Source: Exiguobacterium marinum DSM 16307 (GTDB taxonomy: Bacteria > Bacillota > Bacilli > Exiguobacteriales > Exiguobacteriaceae). Taken from it: 64,000 nt of DNA. Below, in pieces: positions 7,179-15,508 of this stretch (position 1 is the first letter of the stretch; every line of letters begins with the position of its first letter). Location: contig NZ_KK211189.1 in assembly GCF_000620845.1 (NCBI RefSeq), positions 318,501-382,500 of the forward strand, in the 5' to 3' direction. The position numbers and the translations under genes were made by a program. Under the pieces are notes generated by a model. The model had not been told where the DNA came from. It saw nothing but the letters and a program-made list of their open reading frames with translations, and did not search any database.

Positions 7179-8870
7179 TCATAAACGATATAGACGGGCT
7201 GCGAATGGTCGCAACATAAATGTCTCGGTCTCAATCGTCTCCGGATCAATTTCATTCGTCATGACGAGCGTAGCGCCCGCTATTTCTGGAATTGTCACTT
7301 CTGCCGGGTTGGCAGTCAAGTTGACGACCACGAAAAATCGATTGTTCTCAAATGAACGTTCATAGACGAAGGCTTGCTTGTGCTCTGGCAAGACGTCACG
7401 ATAACGACCATACGTAAACGTCTCTTCGGCTCGGCGAAGTCGAATCATCTCCTTGTAGAATGATAGGATTGAGTGTTGATCGTGTTGCTGCGCCTCGACG
7501 TTAAGCGTCTCATACTCTTCATGAATCGGCATCCATGGTGTTTTCGTCGAGAAACCAGCATGAGGCGACGCATCCCATTGAATCGGCGTTCGCACGTTGT
7601 CACGTGAGGTCCCCCATACTTGTTGCATCGAATCGATTTCACTCATCCCGTTCGCAATCCGTTCGAAATACTCATTTTTTGTCGCGACATCATCATAGTC
7701 ATGAATGGACGGGAGGGGCACGTTCTTCATCCCAATCTCTTGTCCTTGATAGATGAATGGTGTGCCGTGCATAAAGAAATACATCATCCCAAGAGCCGTG
7801 GCACTCTCACGCCAGTAATGTTGCTCATCCCCAACGAGCGAGACCGCTCGCACCATATCATGATTTTCAATGTATAGTGCGTTCCAACCGGTTTCGAGTA
7901 AACCTTGTTGCCATTTATCAAAGATTCGTTTCAACTCGACGACATCGAGCGGGGCAAGACGTGACCGTCGCATAATATCGACATGGTCAAAATGAAACGC
8001 CATATTCATCGCGCCATTTTCCGGTCCCATCCAAAGATCCGCTGCTTCCGGTTCAATCCCGTTCGTTTCACCAACGGTCATAATATCGTATTTCGAGAAA
8101 GTCTCCCGCTTCATCTCTTGAAGGTAGTCATGGATTCCATCGATATTCGAATACATCGAGAACGCCGTGACGACCGGTTTGCCGTCCGGAGATGGAAGCA
8201 TCGTCCCCGTCGGCATCTTTTTAATGTGACTGATTGCATCGACACGGAATCCGTCGACGCCTTTATCGAGCCACCAATTGATCATATCGTAAACAGCCGT
8301 TCGTACTTCACGATTCTCCCAGTTCAAATCAGGTTGCTTCTTCGAGAAGACGTGTAAGTAATATTGATCAGTCTCTGTATCGTATTCCCAGGCAGAGCCG
8401 CCAAAGATACTCGCCCAGTTGCTCGGTGGTGCACCTTCTTTACCATCTCGCCAAATGTACCAATCCCGTTTCGGATTGTCTTTCGAACTTTTCGACTCTA
8501 GGAACCATGGATGTTCGTCCGACGTATGGTTGACGACGAGATCGAGCAACAGCTTCATCCCACGCGCATGTACAGCCTTTAGCAAGGCGTCGAAATCTTC
8601 CATCGTCCCGAACTCTTCCATAATATCTTGGTAATCACTAATATCGTATCCGTTGTCATCGTTCGGCGATTTATACATCGGACAAATCCAGATGACATCA
8701 ATCCCAAGGTCTTCTAAGTAATCAAGCTTTTCAATGATTCCACGAAGGTCTCCAATCCCATCCCCGTTCGAATCTTTGAAACTTCGTGGATAGATTTGAT
8801 AGGCAATCGCCTCTTTCCACCATACACGACTTATTTTTGTTTGTTTCGTTTGGCTGAACAACGTCTCCAT
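7179..8870 (-). CDS. malL: GH13 alpha-glucosidase (oligo-1,6-glucosidase type)
   Basis: A 563-residue cytosolic enzyme that hydrolyses alpha-1,6 and related bonds in isomaltose-type or maltose-type oligosaccharides. The start VWWKEAIAYQIYPRSFKDS and the segment DLVVNHTSDEHPW are typical of GH13 subfamily 31. The catalytic set is visible: nucleophile Asp211 in FRVDAI, acid/base Glu268 in TVGETN and Asp338 in IENHDM. Length matches MalL-type enzymes. The ATG at 8870 follows GGAGG by 12 bases, slightly long, but no other in-frame start exists. A perfect LacI/CcpA-type palindrome lies at 8923-8936, so expression is probably sugar-controlled. No transporter gene is adjacent. Trehalose-6-phosphate hydrolase is a less likely alternative. 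Confidence 0.9.
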   Translation of the reverse strand: METLFSQTKQTKISRVWWKEAIAYQIYPRSFKDSNGDGIGDLRGIIEKLDYLEDLGIDVIWICPMYKSPNDDNGYDISDYQDIMEEFGTMEDFDALLKAVHARGMKLLLDLVVNHTSDEHPWFLESKSSKDNPKRDWYIWRDGKEGAPPSNWASIFGGSAWEYDTETDQYYLHVFSKKQPDLNWENREVRTAVYDMINWWLDKGVDGFRVDAISHIKKMPTGTMLPSPDGKPVVTAFSMYSNIDGIHDYLQEMKRETFSKYDIMTVGETNGIEPEAADLWMGPENGAMNMAFHFDHVDIMRRSRLAPLDVVELKRIFDKWQQGLLETGWNALYIENHDMVRAVSLVGDEQHYWRESATALGMMYFFMHGTPFIYQGQEIGMKNVPLPSIHDYDDVATKNEYFERIANGMSEIDSMQQVWGTSRDNVRTPIQWDASPHAGFSTKTPWMPIHEEYETLNVEAQQHDQHSILSFYKEMIRLRRAEETFTYGRYRDVLPEHKQAFVYERSFENNRFFVVVNLTANPAEVTIPEIAGATLVMTNEIDPETIETETFMLRPFAARLYRL

Positions 8871-8922
8871 ACGGCACCGTGCCTCCTACAATAAGGTATG
8901 ATTCACATCTACCATAGCAATA

Positions 8923-8936
8923 GTGCAAGCGTTTGC
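8923..8936 (-). promoter_or_regulatory. LacI/CcpA-family operator upstream of the GH13 gene
   Basis: TGCAAGCGTTTGCA is near-perfectly symmetric around a central CG and fits the cre consensus as well as MalR-type operators. It overlaps the region where the promoter would lie, about 53 bases before the ATG, which favours repression. Confidence 0.65.
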
Positions 8937-8950
8937 AAAGAATCAGTCCA

Positions 8951-8981
8951 TAAAAAAATGCAGTTTTTACACTGCATTTTG
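8951..8981 (-). terminator. Rho-independent terminator of the esterase gene
   Basis: On the minus strand AATGCAGT and ACTGCATT pair around a GTAAAA loop, followed by seven T residues. The TAA stop of the esterase falls inside the loop. Confidence 0.88.
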
Positions 8982-9728
8982 ATGATGCGCCCCCACCTGT
9001 TCACAGAAAGTCGTAATCAGCTTCGACAAATGCTTCCAATCATGGTCCATCGTCGCGACGTGATACGAGTTTGGAAGTACTGCATATTCCTTTTTACCTT
9101 GCAGCTGATCAAACAACCAGATGGAGTCAGCTGGCGGAACGACATTGTCGACAGCTGAATGAATGACATATGTCGGCACATCCACCGATCCGACGTGTGG
9201 TCTCACCTCATCGATCAATGAAAGTAATTCCCGGATTGCCCTTGTCGGAACGCGGTCATAGACGATCTCATACACATCTTCTGCCAAGATATCCGGAGCG
9301 TCCTCATCGATGAATCGACACTCGGTATCAGACGCATGACACGCATATCCAGGTACGGACAGTGCGGCATTGATTGTCACGATTGCGTCTGCTTTTCCTT
9401 CGAGAGCTGCTTTGAGTGCTAGTGTTCCACCCATTGACTGACCGACGACAACGACAGTCTGACACGACTCGCGTAACCTTTCAATTCCTTCGATCACACT
9501 CTGATACCAACATCGATATGTCGAACATCGAAAGTCTTCCGGGTCTGTCCCATGCCCTTTCAAACGTGGTGCGTAAACAGTAAACCCTTGCTTCATCAGT
9601 TCAATTCCGACATCTTGTACACTTTGAGGCGTCCCATTAAAGCCGTGACAAAGCAAAATTCCAATCTCGTTTCCTTCATAATAAAATGCGCCTGCTCCAG
9701 GAATGACTGAGTAGTTGATTACTTCCAT
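8967..9728 (-). CDS. Alpha/beta-hydrolase, carboxylesterase (Est30/monoacylglycerol lipase-like)
   Basis: A 253-residue serine esterase. The oxyanion segment LLCHGFNGTP, nucleophile elbow GQSMGG (Ser98), acid Asp194 in HSAVDNVVPP and His223 in SYHVATMDHD give the complete catalytic triad. Size and motif spacing match the Est30 carboxylesterases of thermophilic bacilli and the bacterial monoacylglycerol lipases. It has no signal peptide, so it acts in the cytosol on short or medium acyl esters. The ATG at 9728 has AAGGAGG seven bases upstream. The stop codon is embedded in the terminator loop. Confidence 0.88.
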   Translation of the reverse strand: MEVINYSVIPGAGAFYYEGNEIGILLCHGFNGTPQSVQDVGIELMKQGFTVYAPRLKGHGTDPEDFRCSTYRCWYQSVIEGIERLRESCQTVVVVGQSMGGTLALKAALEGKADAIVTINAALSVPGYACHASDTECRFIDEDAPDILAEDVYEIVYDRVPTRAIRELLSLIDEVRPHVGSVDVPTYVIHSAVDNVVPPADSIWLFDQLQGKKEYAVLPNSYHVATMDHDWKHLSKLITTFCEQVGAHHQNAV

Positions 9729-9876
9729 TACTTCCTCCTTATAATTCTCACTTAACCGATATAATTAATTTGTATTAGAGAATTGTAAAAGTTATCGATG
9801 TAATCGTCAAGTTCTTCAGGCTATACTCACTTTGTCGTCAGTCAAGCATAGTGGCTATCGGCAATTCCATTTTCAC

Positions 9877-9906
9877 TTGAATAAATTGAACGTAGAAATC
9901 TATAAA
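9877..9906 (+). promoter_or_regulatory. Sigma-A type promoter of the FAD oxidoreductase gene
   Basis: TTGAAT (9877-9882) and TATAAA (9901-9906) are separated by 18 bases. The leader to the ATG would be about 90 bases. The rest of the 9729-10003 gap shows no gene. Confidence 0.45.
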
Positions 9907-10003
9907 TGATTAGAGTAATGACACATTGTCTGCGGTTTTTTTAGGTTTTGCCTTTTCTGAAGCGGGGATAAAAAGGAAGATGCTGAATCGTGGAGGAGAA
10001 ATT

Positions 10004-11206
10004 ATGGAACTGTATAACGGAGAACTGTATTGGCCAACAACTGAGTCAGATAACGTCGTATTGCAACAACCTGAAAAAAAGGAACGCTACGACGTGCTCG
10101 TCATTGGAGCTGGCATGTCCGGGACATTGACGGCCTATACGCTACAACAGGACGGTGTCGATTTTGCGGTTATTGATGCGCGCAAAGTCGGGACAGGAAG
10201 CACATCAGCAAATACCGGGTTAATTCAATATTCAAATGACATCATGTTACATGAACTCGCAGAAAAAATTGGAGAGGCGGCAGCGGTACGCTTTTATCAA
10301 TTGTGTCTCGATGCGGTCGAATCGCTCGACCAGGTGGCAAAAGATGTCGATGCATCCGATATATATATTCGACGGGACAGTCTTTGTTTTGCGAGTGATG
10401 AGACCGATGTTGCCAAATTGAAACGTGAGTATGAGATGCTGTCAAAACACGGTTTTGACGTGGAATGGTTGGATCGTGAGGCACTACGCGAACGCTTCCC
10501 ATTCGAAAAACCGGCGGCCCTCATCACGAAAGGCGATGCCGAGGTCAATCCGCTCACGCTAAGCCGTCAAATCATCCGCCATTTATCAAAACAACAAGTC
10601 CCGATTTTTGAAGAAACGTCGGTGGATGAGGTCGTGTCCGACGGTGACGGATGGGTCGTTTTCACTTCAAACGGGACATTCAAAGCAAATAAAGTCATTT
10701 TTGCGACGGGTTATGGGCCTGCCCCCCTACTCGATTCCCATCGGATCGATTTGAATCGGTCATACGCCATCGCCACGAATCCGATCGCTGAGTTCAGTGA
10801 ATGGGAAGGACGTGCCCTCATTTGGGAGACGAAACGCCCGTATCTCTATTTACGTACGACTCCCGATGGTCGGATTATCGCAGGTGGACTCGACGAAGAC
10901 AAAGCAGAGACGCCTCACGACGAGACGCTCATGAATGATCGGGCAGAACGGGTGAAAGAAAAAATAGCCGATCTCTTCCCGATGTATGACCTTGAAATCG
11001 ATTATGCCTGGGTCGCCTTGTTCGGAGAATCAGTGGACCAACTCCCGTTCATCGGAGAGCACCCGAATCAACCGAACTTGTTTTACTTACTTGGATATGG
11101 GGGAAATGGGACGGTGTACAGCATGCTCGGCTCTCGTATTTTAAGTGCCCTCGTTCGCGGTCAGTCGCATCCCGATGCGGACCTCGTTCGTCTAGATCGA
11201 ACATAA
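10004..11206 (+). CDS. FAD-dependent oxidoreductase of the DAO (glycine/D-amino acid oxidase) family
   Basis: A 400-residue flavoprotein. The N-terminal dinucleotide motif VLVIGAGMSGTLTAY is followed by the acidic end of beta-2 (FAVIDARKVG) and GSTSANTGL, the DAO-family FAD contact. The C-terminal segment GYGGNGTVYSMLGS is the second FAD contact typical of DadA/SoxA-like enzymes. It probably oxidises an amine or amino acid; the substrate is unknown. The start ATG at 10004 has GGAGGAG seven bases upstream. A short hairpin separates it from the next gene. Confidence 0.85.
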   Translation: MELYNGELYWPTTESDNVVLQQPEKKERYDVLVIGAGMSGTLTAYTLQQDGVDFAVIDARKVGTGSTSANTGLIQYSNDIMLHELAEKIGEAAAVRFYQLCLDAVESLDQVAKDVDASDIYIRRDSLCFASDETDVAKLKREYEMLSKHGFDVEWLDREALRERFPFEKPAALITKGDAEVNPLTLSRQIIRHLSKQQVPIFEETSVDEVVSDGDGWVVFTSNGTFKANKVIFATGYGPAPLLDSHRIDLNRSYAIATNPIAEFSEWEGRALIWETKRPYLYLRTTPDGRIIAGGLDEDKAETPHDETLMNDRAERVKEKIADLFPMYDLEIDYAWVALFGESVDQLPFIGEHPNQPNLFYLLGYGGNGTVYSMLGSRILSALVRGQSHPDADLVRLDRT

Positions 11207-11226
11207 TCCCCGACATCTCGGGGATT
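11205..11226 (+). terminator. Hairpin after the FAD oxidoreductase gene
   Basis: AATCCCCGA pairs with TCGGGGATT around a CATC loop. Only a short T-rich tail follows, so termination may be partial and some read-through into the gene at 11254 is possible. Confidence 0.5.
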
Positions 11227-11253
11227 GTTACATATTGAAGGAGTGTTTTTTGG

Positions 11254-11907
11254 TTGAAGAAAAAAAGAAAAGCAAATTGGGTATATCAACTCCGGCGTCT
11301 CGCCGTGTTTCTCGTCCCGCTCGGCTTGGCCGTCTGGTTCTGGCCGCAGGAGTCGACACCCACCACAGAATTGAAGTCTGAACAAGCCTCTATTTCCGAG
11401 GAAATATACACGATTGAAGAACGTACACCCATTGAAGAAGACGGCGTCACTCGATATGAATATGATGTCGTGGTACATGGGGAACGGAGTACGGATGAGC
11501 TTCAATCAATCAGTCATGACGTCATCGATGACGTACAACAGTCTGATCAGTTTCAGGCCGCCTTGCTACGATTTTATGATGATGCCGCGTATATCGGGAC
11601 GGAACCCCCACTCGGTGAAGCCGTATTCGCTCCGGAAGGTGATTACGCGCTTGCCGATTGGGTGAAACCCGGTCAAATAGACGACATGATATTCGGCTGG
11701 CAACTTCGGGAAAAAGAATGGACGACCAAATTGACCGACAAAGAGATACAGATTTGGAGGTCATGGCAAGACCAGTATACGGAGCAGAATCCTGATGACC
11801 CCGATGCGAAAGCGAAAGTGACGCGTGTCATTGCCACGGAATACGAACTCGACCCTAAAGTGGTGCAACAAATCGTATTGAAACAACATGTATGGGCCGC
11901 ATTATGA
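11254..11907 (+). CDS. Membrane-anchored protein of unknown function
   Basis: A 217-residue protein I do not recognise. Residues 1-10 are strongly basic and are followed by one hydrophobic helix (LAVFLVPLGLAVWFW), then an acidic, mostly helical extracytoplasmic domain of about 185 residues. There is no lipobox cysteine or clear cleavage site, so it is likely a signal-anchored protein facing outward. The start is TTG at 11254, with GAAGGAG nine bases upstream; no ATG fits. It lies between an FAD oxidoreductase and catalase and has its own strong terminator. Confidence 0.7.
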   Translation: MKKKRKANWVYQLRRLAVFLVPLGLAVWFWPQESTPTTELKSEQASISEEIYTIEERTPIEEDGVTRYEYDVVVHGERSTDELQSISHDVIDDVQQSDQFQAALLRFYDDAAYIGTEPPLGEAVFAPEGDYALADWVKPGQIDDMIFGWQLREKEWTTKLTDKEIQIWRSWQDQYTEQNPDDPDAKAKVTRVIATEYELDPKVVQQIVLKQHVWAAL

Positions 11908-11926
11908 ATAACCTTAACTTTGTGTG

Positions 11927-11964
11927 AAATCTCTCTTTTTTGAAAAAGAGGGATTTTTTTATTT
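11927..11964 (+). terminator. Rho-independent terminator
   Basis: AAATCTCTCTTTTT and AAAAAGAGGGATTT form a long stem with a two-base loop, followed by T-rich sequence. It closes the gene at 11254. Confidence 0.85.
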
Positions 11965-12039
11965 TAGGTTAGGGAACACCGATATAGTAGGTCAAATCGT
12001 GACTTACGACGGTCAGTCATACTTAAGGGAGGCAATCAC

Positions 12040-14049
12040 ATGGGGAACAAGAAAGAAGAGCAGTTAAAACAACATACGATTGATAACGAACAACAAGCTG
12101 GCTTGACGACAAATCAAGGGTTGAAGATGGCGGAAGACGAATTCTCGCTGAAAGCAGGACGCCGTGGTCCGACATTGATCGAGGATTTCCATTTCCGCGA
12201 AAAGATGACTCACTTCGACCATGAGCGGATTCCGGAGCGCATCGTCCATGCGCGTGGTGTCGGGGCTCACGGGGAGTTCCAGGTGTATGAACCGCTCGCC
12301 GAGTTCACAAAAGCGAACTTTTTGAACGACCCTTCCAAGACGACGCCCGTATTCGTCCGTTTCTCGACCGTCCAAGGTTCACGTGGGTCTGCCGATACGG
12401 TACGTGACGTTCGAGGATTTGCGACGAAGTTCTACACAGACGAAGGGAACTATGATTTAGTCGGAAACAACATTCCGGTCTTCTTTATTCAAGATGCCAT
12501 CAAGTTCCCTGACCTCGTCCATGCCGTGAAACCTGAACCCCATACGGAAGTGCCGCAAGGGGGAAGCGCGCACGATACGTTCTGGGATTTCGTCGGACAA
12601 AACCATGAAACGGCTCATATGGTCATGTGGGCGATGAGTGACCGGGGCATTCCACGTAGTCTACGCATGATGGAAGGGTTCGGGGTCCATACGTTCCGTC
12701 TCGTAAATGCGGAAGGAAAGGCGCACTTCGTCAAGTTTCATTGGAAGCCAAAGCTCGGGGTGCATTCACAAGTATGGGACGAAGCCCAAAAGGCAGTCGG
12801 GAAAAACGCTGACTTCCACCGTGTCGACTTGTATGAAGCCATCAATAAAGGTGACTATCCGGAATGGGAGCTCGGTCTGCAACTCATCCCGGAAGAAGAC
12901 GAGTTCAACTACGACTTCGACATCTTAGACCCGACCAAACTGTGGCCGGAAGAAGAGATTCCAGTGAAACTTGTCGGGAAAATGACACTCAATCGAAACG
13001 TCGACAACTTCTTCGCGGAAACTGAGCAAGTCGCCTTCCACCCGGGTCATCTCGTCCCAGGAATCGACTTCTCGAACGATCCGCTCTTACAAGGTCGTCT
13101 GTTCTCGTATACGGACACGCAGCTTTCACGTCTTGGCGGACCAAACTTCCACCAGATCCCAATCAACAAGCCCGTTTGTCCGTTCCACAACAACCAGCGG
13201 GACGGGATGCATCAAATGGCCGTCCATAAAGGTCAGACGAGCTATCACAAAAATGCGCTCAACAACAACCAGCCGGAACCCGTACCGGCCGACCAAGGTG
13301 GTTTCGAGCATTATCAAGAGAAGGTGGACGGGCATAAGATTCGCGGCCGTAGCGACAGCTTCCTTGATTTCTATTCACAGGCGAAGCTCTTCTACAACAG
13401 CATGACCGATGTCGAGAAGCAACATATTCAAGACGCCTGTAGTTTTGAGCTCGGAAAATGTGAGTCCGACATGGTGAAAGAAAACGCCGTCGATTTATTG
13501 AATCGGATCGATCGTCACCTCGCCGAAGTCGTCGCGGACAATTTAGGGGTACAAGTGCCAGAAGAGAATAATGAGGTCCAGTCAGATAAGAGCTCCCCTG
13601 CCCTCTCGATGGCCAACACGATTAAAAAACCGGACACGAAGAGTGTCGCCCTCCTCCTCGCCGGTGACGTGGACGCGAATCAGGTGAAACAATGGGTGCA
13701 GACGCTCGCCGACCACAATGTCAACTATAGCCTCGTCGGAAAAAAAGCGCATATGCTCGGTGATTTGAAAGTAAAAGAGACGTATGACACAGTCGACGCG
13801 AGTCTCTTCGATGCCGCTTTCTTAGTGAGCGCCGCAACCTCGGTCGAAGATGATGTCCTCGAGTTTATCGAGAACACGTATAAGCACTATAAGCCGCTCG
13901 CCTTGCACGTGCATCACAAAGAGGCACTCGCCACATGTCGCGTGAAGACAGACCAGCCTGGCGTCTTCACGTTTGACGAGCACAACCTCGATGGATTCGA
14001 TGCGTTCATCGATGGGATTGCGACAGCCCGTTTCTGGGACCGTGCCTAA
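12040..14049 (+). CDS. katE: Large-subunit (clade 2) catalase
   Basis: A 669-residue haem catalase that dismutates hydrogen peroxide. The catalytic His70 lies in [13 protein letters not shown], the distal-side Asn in [14 protein letters not shown], and the proximal haem Tyr in [17 protein letters not shown]. After the ~500-residue catalase core comes a C-terminal flavodoxin/DJ-1-like domain (from about VALLLAGDV), which defines the large KatE/HPII clade. Length fits (B. subtilis KatE and E. coli HPII are of similar class). The ATG at 12040 has AAGGGAGGC nine bases upstream. It is monocistronic with a terminator on each side. No clear PerR or sigma-B element could be assigned in the short upstream region. 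Confidence 0.96.
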   Translation: MGNKKEEQLKQHTIDNEQQAGLTTNQGLKMAEDEFSLKAGRRGPTLIEDFHFREKMTHFDHERIPERIVHARGVGAHGEFQVYEPLAEFTKANFLNDPSKTTPVFVRFSTVQGSRGSADTVRDVRGFATKFYTDEGNYDLVGNNIPVFFIQDAIKFPDLVHAVKPEPHTEVPQGGSAHDTFWDFVGQNHETAHMVMWAMSDRGIPRSLRMMEGFGVHTFRLVNAEGKAHFVKFHWKPKLGVHSQVWDEAQKAVGKNADFHRVDLYEAINKGDYPEWELGLQLIPEEDEFNYDFDILDPTKLWPEEEIPVKLVGKMTLNRNVDNFFAETEQVAFHPGHLVPGIDFSNDPLLQGRLFSYTDTQLSRLGGPNFHQIPINKPVCPFHNNQRDGMHQMAVHKGQTSYHKNALNNNQPEPVPADQGGFEHYQEKVDGHKIRGRSDSFLDFYSQAKLFYNSMTDVEKQHIQDACSFELGKCESDMVKENAVDLLNRIDRHLAEVVADNLGVQVPEENNEVQSDKSSPALSMANTIKKPDTKSVALLLAGDVDANQVKQWVQTLADHNVNYSLVGKKAHMLGDLKVKETYDTVDASLFDAAFLVSAATSVEDDVLEFIENTYKHYKPLALHVHHKEALATCRVKTDQPGVFTFDEHNLDGFDAFIDGIATARFWDRA

Positions 14050-14061
14050 CGACTTTACTTT

Positions 14062-14091
14062 ACTCGACTCGATTCCCGGTCGAGTTTTTTT
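14062..14091 (+). terminator. Rho-independent terminator of katE
   Basis: ACTCGAC (14062-14068) pairs with GTCGAGT (14079-14085), followed by a seven-T run. Confidence 0.85.
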
Positions 14092-14211
14092 CATGTCTGT
14101 CATTCAGTGCATGTAGTGCATCATCTCAGACAATCCTAATTTGATTTGGTATACTCTTTTAGTTATGTTTATTAACTATTCGACTTTGAAGAAAAGGAGG
14201 CGTCGTGTTCG

Positions 14212-15396
14212 ATGCATCAACCTATTCAAAAACTGTGGACGCGAGACTTCTTGATTATCTCGCTCATCAACTTCTTCCTGACGCTTATCTTTTTCTTATT
14301 GATGGTCACAATCGGAGTGCATGCCGTCGAGTCGTACGGAGCGACGACGAGTCAAGCAGGACTCGTCACCGGTATCTTCATCATCGGGACGTTGACCGGA
14401 CGATTATTCATCGGTCGACTCATTGATTCGATCGGTCGGAAGAAGACGCTTTATATCGGGCTCGTCTTTTTCACCACCACGATTTTATTGTACTTCGTCC
14501 ATTGGGGCATCGGCTTCTTATTGCTCACCCGGTTCGTTCACGGTCTCGGGATGGGATTATCGAGTACGGCAACCGGGACCATCGTAGCGCAAATCATCCC
14601 TGCGACCCGGAAAGGTGAAGGCATCGGCTATTACAGCATGAGCTCCACTCTGGCGACAGCCATCGGGCCGTTCGTCGGATTGCTCCTTAGCCAATATACG
14701 AGCTTTACCCTCATATTCGCTCTTTGTTTCGTGATTGGAGTCATCAGTTTAGCGAGTACGTTCTTCGTCAACGTACCTGAAGTCGATGCTCCTGAAGTCG
14801 TTCGTGGCTTCTCATTGAAATCATTCGTCGAACCGAGGGCGTTACCGATTGCCCTCATCATCGGCATGGCCGCACTAAGCTACTCGAGTGTCTTGTCCTA
14901 TATCAACTTTTATGCAAGTGAACTCGACTTGATTGAGGCGGCAAGTATCTTCTTCCTTGTCTATTCGGTTGCAGTACTCTTATCACGTCCAATCACTGGG
15001 AAATTGATGGATGCGCGCGGAGCAAACGTCGTCATGTATCCGGCAATCGCCATCTTTGCCGTCGGGCTTCTTGTGCTCAGTCAAGCAAGCAGTGGCTGGA
15101 TTCTTCTACTCGCAGGTGCTTTGATTGGACTAGGTTTCGGAAATATCCAATCTGGTACACAAGCGATTGCCGTTAAGGCTTCACCACCCCACCGGATGGG
15201 GATGGCGACATCCACGTTCTTTATTGCGCTCGATGCAGGTCTCGGGTTTGGACCTTATTTCATCGGACTACTCATTCCGTTGACCGGTTTCTCGACGTTA
15301 TACCTGATTCTCTCTGGCGTCGTTCTCTTTACCATTTTCTTGTATTACGTTATGAATGGACGGAACGAACAAAAACAACTGAACGAAGCTGCCTGA
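14212..15396 (+). CDS. Major facilitator superfamily transporter
   Basis: A 394-residue membrane protein with twelve predicted helices. The MFS loop 2-3 motif is seen as GRLFIGRLIDSIGRKK, and a related GRLMDARG-type loop (ITGKLMDARG) appears in the second half. The pattern is that of drug:proton antiporters of the YwoG type, but no substrate can be assigned. The ATG at 14212 has AAGGAGG eleven bases upstream; a nearer GTG is in another frame. It is monocistronic and ends in a perfect terminator overlapping its stop codon. Confidence 0.9.
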   Translation: MHQPIQKLWTRDFLIISLINFFLTLIFFLLMVTIGVHAVESYGATTSQAGLVTGIFIIGTLTGRLFIGRLIDSIGRKKTLYIGLVFFTTTILLYFVHWGIGFLLLTRFVHGLGMGLSSTATGTIVAQIIPATRKGEGIGYYSMSSTLATAIGPFVGLLLSQYTSFTLIFALCFVIGVISLASTFFVNVPEVDAPEVVRGFSLKSFVEPRALPIALIIGMAALSYSSVLSYINFYASELDLIEAASIFFLVYSVAVLLSRPITGKLMDARGANVVMYPAIAIFAVGLLVLSQASSGWILLLAGALIGLGFGNIQSGTQAIAVKASPPHRMGMATSTFFIALDAGLGFGPYFIGLLIPLTGFSTLYLILSGVVLFTIFLYYVMNGRNEQKQLNEAA

Positions 15397-15425
15397 CAGG
15401 ATGTATATGCATCCTGTCTTTTTTT
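15395..15425 (+). terminator. Rho-independent terminator of the MFS gene
   Basis: GACAGGATG and CATCCTGTC form a nine-base stem around TATATG, followed by seven T residues. The stem starts within the TGA stop. Confidence 0.9.
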
Positions 15426-15508
15426 GAAAGTTCACACATTTCTGTGGTGGATACGTTAAAATAAAAATGACGTGTAAAAAATAGAATGAACGAAATGAGG
15501 GAGACGAG

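Noticed and set aside
14205-14426. GTG-started frame overlapping the MFS gene start
   Set aside because: It is well placed for the ribosome site but encodes a short, low-complexity product in the wrong frame of a clear transporter gene.
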